NCBI RefSeq assembly: GCF_026240945.1
Contig: NZ_JAPFPY010000001.1
Span: 186,001-250,000, forward strand
Direction: 5' to 3'
Source of the DNA: Mycolicibacterium sp. J2
GTDB lineage: Bacteria; Actinomycetota; Actinomycetes; Mycobacteriales; Mycobacteriaceae
Length of the DNA: 64,000 nucleotides
The notes under the pieces are model-generated. The model searched no databases. It saw only the letters and a program-made list of their open reading frames with translations, and was not told where the DNA came from. Positions 62,656-64,000 of the stretch are shown here, piece by piece. Position numbers and translations under genes: made by a program. Each line of letters begins with the position of its first letter. The first letter of the stretch is position 1.

Positions 62656-63645
62656 ATGCCGGGACTGCCTGCCGACCATGAACGCTTCGCCCGCGCGGCG
62701 CTGGGCGCCTGCGGTCGCGACCTGGACACCCCGCTGCGCCTGCTCAGCCTGTCCGAGAACGCCACGTACCTGGTGGCCGACGACGACCCGATCGTGCTGC
62801 GGGTACACCGGCCGGGGTACCACTCCCTGGCCGCCATCCGCTCCGAACTGGCCTGGATGGCCGCCCTGCGCGCCGAGACCATGGTCGACACACCGGAATT
62901 GGTTCGCTCGGAGGCCGGCCACGAGGTGGTGACGGCCGAGGTGGACGGCCGCGAACTGTTCGTCGACGCCGTCACCTTGATACCGGGCTGCACCGCCGAG
63001 GAGGTGCCCGACGCGGTCGGCTTCGGCACCCTCGGCGAGTTGACGGCGATCATGCACGAGCACGTACAACACTGGTCCGTCCCGGACGGCTTCACCCGGT
63101 TCCGCTGGGACCTCGACGACATCCTGGGGCCGGGGGCGCGCTGGGGAGACTGGCGCGCGGCACCCGCCTTGGCCGACGCCGACCGCGCCGTCGTCACGCG
63201 CGCGGTACACCGCATCACCGAGGAGCTTGTCGAGTTCGGTACCGGCGCAGACAGATTCGGATTGATTCACGCAGACTTGCGATTGTCCAACTTGATGGTC
63301 GACCCGGCGGCACCATCGGGTGGCATCACCGTGATCGACTTCGACGACGCCGGCTGGGGCTGGCACCTGGCCGATCTGGGCGCGGTGGTGTCGTGGATCG
63401 AGGACACCCCGGAAGCCGAACGCATCGTGGGCGAATGGCTGCGCGGCTATCAGAAGGTGCGCAGACTCCCCGACGAACACCTGGCGCTCATCCCGACCTT
63501 CGTCATGTTGCGCCGGATTCAGCTCACCGCGTGGATTGCCTCCCATGCCGATGCCGACGCGGCGATCGCGATCGGCCCCGGGTACGCCGTCGGGACTGCC
63601 CGACTGGCCGAACGCTATCTCAACGACGACAGCTGGTTACGGTAA
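62656..63645 (+). CDS. APH-family small-molecule kinase
   Basis: A 329-residue aminoglycoside-phosphotransferase/choline-kinase-fold protein. Catalytic HADLRLSNLM and metal-binding VIDFDDAGWGWHLADLG are intact, and the N-lobe shows LSENATYLVADDDPIVLRVH. Beside a phospho-lyase-type PLP enzyme it probably phosphorylates an amino alcohol (ethanolamine, 1-amino-2-propanol or a hydroxylated amino acid) rather than an antibiotic. It is divergent from the permease, and the SDR follows 9 bases after the stop. Confidence 0.82.
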   Translation: MPGLPADHERFARAALGACGRDLDTPLRLLSLSENATYLVADDDPIVLRVHRPGYHSLAAIRSELAWMAALRAETMVDTPELVRSEAGHEVVTAEVDGRELFVDAVTLIPGCTAEEVPDAVGFGTLGELTAIMHEHVQHWSVPDGFTRFRWDLDDILGPGARWGDWRAAPALADADRAVVTRAVHRITEELVEFGTGADRFGLIHADLRLSNLMVDPAAPSGGITVIDFDDAGWGWHLADLGAVVSWIEDTPEAERIVGEWLRGYQKVRRLPDEHLALIPTFVMLRRIQLTAWIASHADADAAIAIGPGYAVGTARLAERYLNDDSWLR

Positions 63646-63654
63646 AGGAGACCC

Positions 63655-64000
63655 ATGTTCGACCTGCAGTCCCGCTCGGTGCTGGTGACCGGCGGCAGCA
63701 AGGGCATCGGCCGCGGTATCGCGACGGTGTTCGCCCGCGCCGGCGCCGACGTGGCCGTCGCCGCCCGCTCGGCGGCCGACCTCGACGACGCGGTCGCCGC
63801 CCTGGACGGACTGGGCAGCGGGAAGGTGATCGGGGTCCGCGTCGACGTCAGCGACCGCCAATCCTGCACCGAGATGGCCGCAACGGTCACCGAAGCGTTC
63901 GGTGGCCTAAATGTGTTGTGCGCCAACGCCGGTATCTTCCCGGATGCGCCGCTTGCGACGATGACCCCCGAGCAGCTCAACGAGATCATGGGTATCAACG
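63655..64000 (+). CDS. Short-chain dehydrogenase/reductase (partial, runs off the window)
   Basis: An open frame from ATG 63655 to the window end, 115 codons. AAAGGAG lies 6 bases upstream. The N-terminus MFDLQSRSVLVTGGSKGIGR has the TGxxxGIG cofactor loop, and VRVDVSDRQS and LCANAGIFPDAPL are the next SDR motifs. The catalytic YxxxK lies beyond the window. It shares the kinase transcript and may handle the aldehyde or alcohol product of the pathway. Confidence 0.88.
   Translation, partial: MFDLQSRSVLVTGGSKGIGRGIATVFARAGADVAVAARSAADLDDAVAALDGLGSGKVIGVRVDVSDRQSCTEMAATVTEAFGGLNVLCANAGIFPDAPLATMTPEQLNEIMGIN

Noticed and set aside
62656..63645. Aminoglycoside-resistance gene
   Set aside because: The APH fold is shared with many metabolic kinases. 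The neighbours (phospho-lyase-like enzyme, permease, SDR) point to catabolism rather than resistance.

Overview
The window looks like chromosomal DNA from a mycobacterium, most likely a rapidly growing, Mycolicibacterium-type species. It is G+C-rich, coding is very dense with many 4-base stop/start overlaps, and GTG/TTG starts are common. From memory, the gene order matches the M. tuberculosis Rv0408-Rv0434 neighbourhood (pta, ackA, pknG, glnH, Rv0412c, mutT3, thiE, thiO, thiS, thiG, lpqL, Rv0420c, Rv0421c, thiD, thiC, xthA, Rv0428c, def, Rv0430, Rv0431, sodC, Rv0433, Rv0434). No database was searched. No tRNA, rRNA, CRISPR array or insertion sequence was seen, and no stretch over 300 bases lacks a gene.

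Layout. 1-1.7 kb: the start of a probable MDR oxidoreductase, two START-like small proteins and a DUF1707 protein. 1.9-7.9 kb: an Mrp Na+/H+ antiporter operon with mrpA and mrpB fused. 8-12.5 kb: SnoaL-like protein, small secreted protein, LON-domain protein, lipoprotein, GCS2-type ligase, SodC, LytR_C protein, DUF3263 protein. 12.6-20.9 kb: a head-to-tail operon def - GNAT - jetA - jetB - jetC - xthA - DUF1275. Here a complete SMC-like (Wadjet/Mks) trio sits inside a core operon with no JetD nuclease beside it. 20.9-26.7 kb: a seven-gene minus-strand operon (esterase, SDR, diiron protein, Baeyer-Villiger-type monooxygenase, MerR, coiled-coil protein, methyltransferase) resembling the mymA operon, with a palindrome over its predicted -35 box. 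26.9-28.7 kb: MFS exporter. 28.8-31.3 kb: thiC-thiD behind a TPP riboswitch whose P3 arm holds two identical tandem hairpins. 31.3-35.7 kb: hydrolase, membrane proteins, SulP and uracil/xanthine permeases.

35.7-38.3 kb: a type III polyketide synthase with an ICMT-like methyltransferase and a FAD oxidoreductase, resembling the polyketide-quinone locus described in M. smegmatis. 38.5-45.7 kb: tandem lpqL-type peptidases (the second has lost three of five zinc ligands), an ABC-2 transporter, thiG-thiS-thiO under a second TPP riboswitch, and a divergent leaderless thiE. 45.7-54.1 kb: mutT3, the glnX-glnH-pknG amino-acid-sensing operon, then ackA and pta on the opposite strand. 54.1-55.5 kb: a 13E12/DUF222 HNH protein. 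55.6-59.1 kb: a more A+T-rich island resembling a type VII-secreted toxin/immunity cassette, with two frame-disrupted genes. 59.2-64 kb: an amino-alcohol utilisation-like cluster (NTF2-like protein, phospho-lyase-type aminotransferase, APC permease, divergent small-molecule kinase, and an SDR cut by the window end).

The most notable items are the JetD-less condensin module in a housekeeping operon, the frame-disrupted toxin-like cassette, the degenerate LpqL copy and the repeat-bearing TPP riboswitch.
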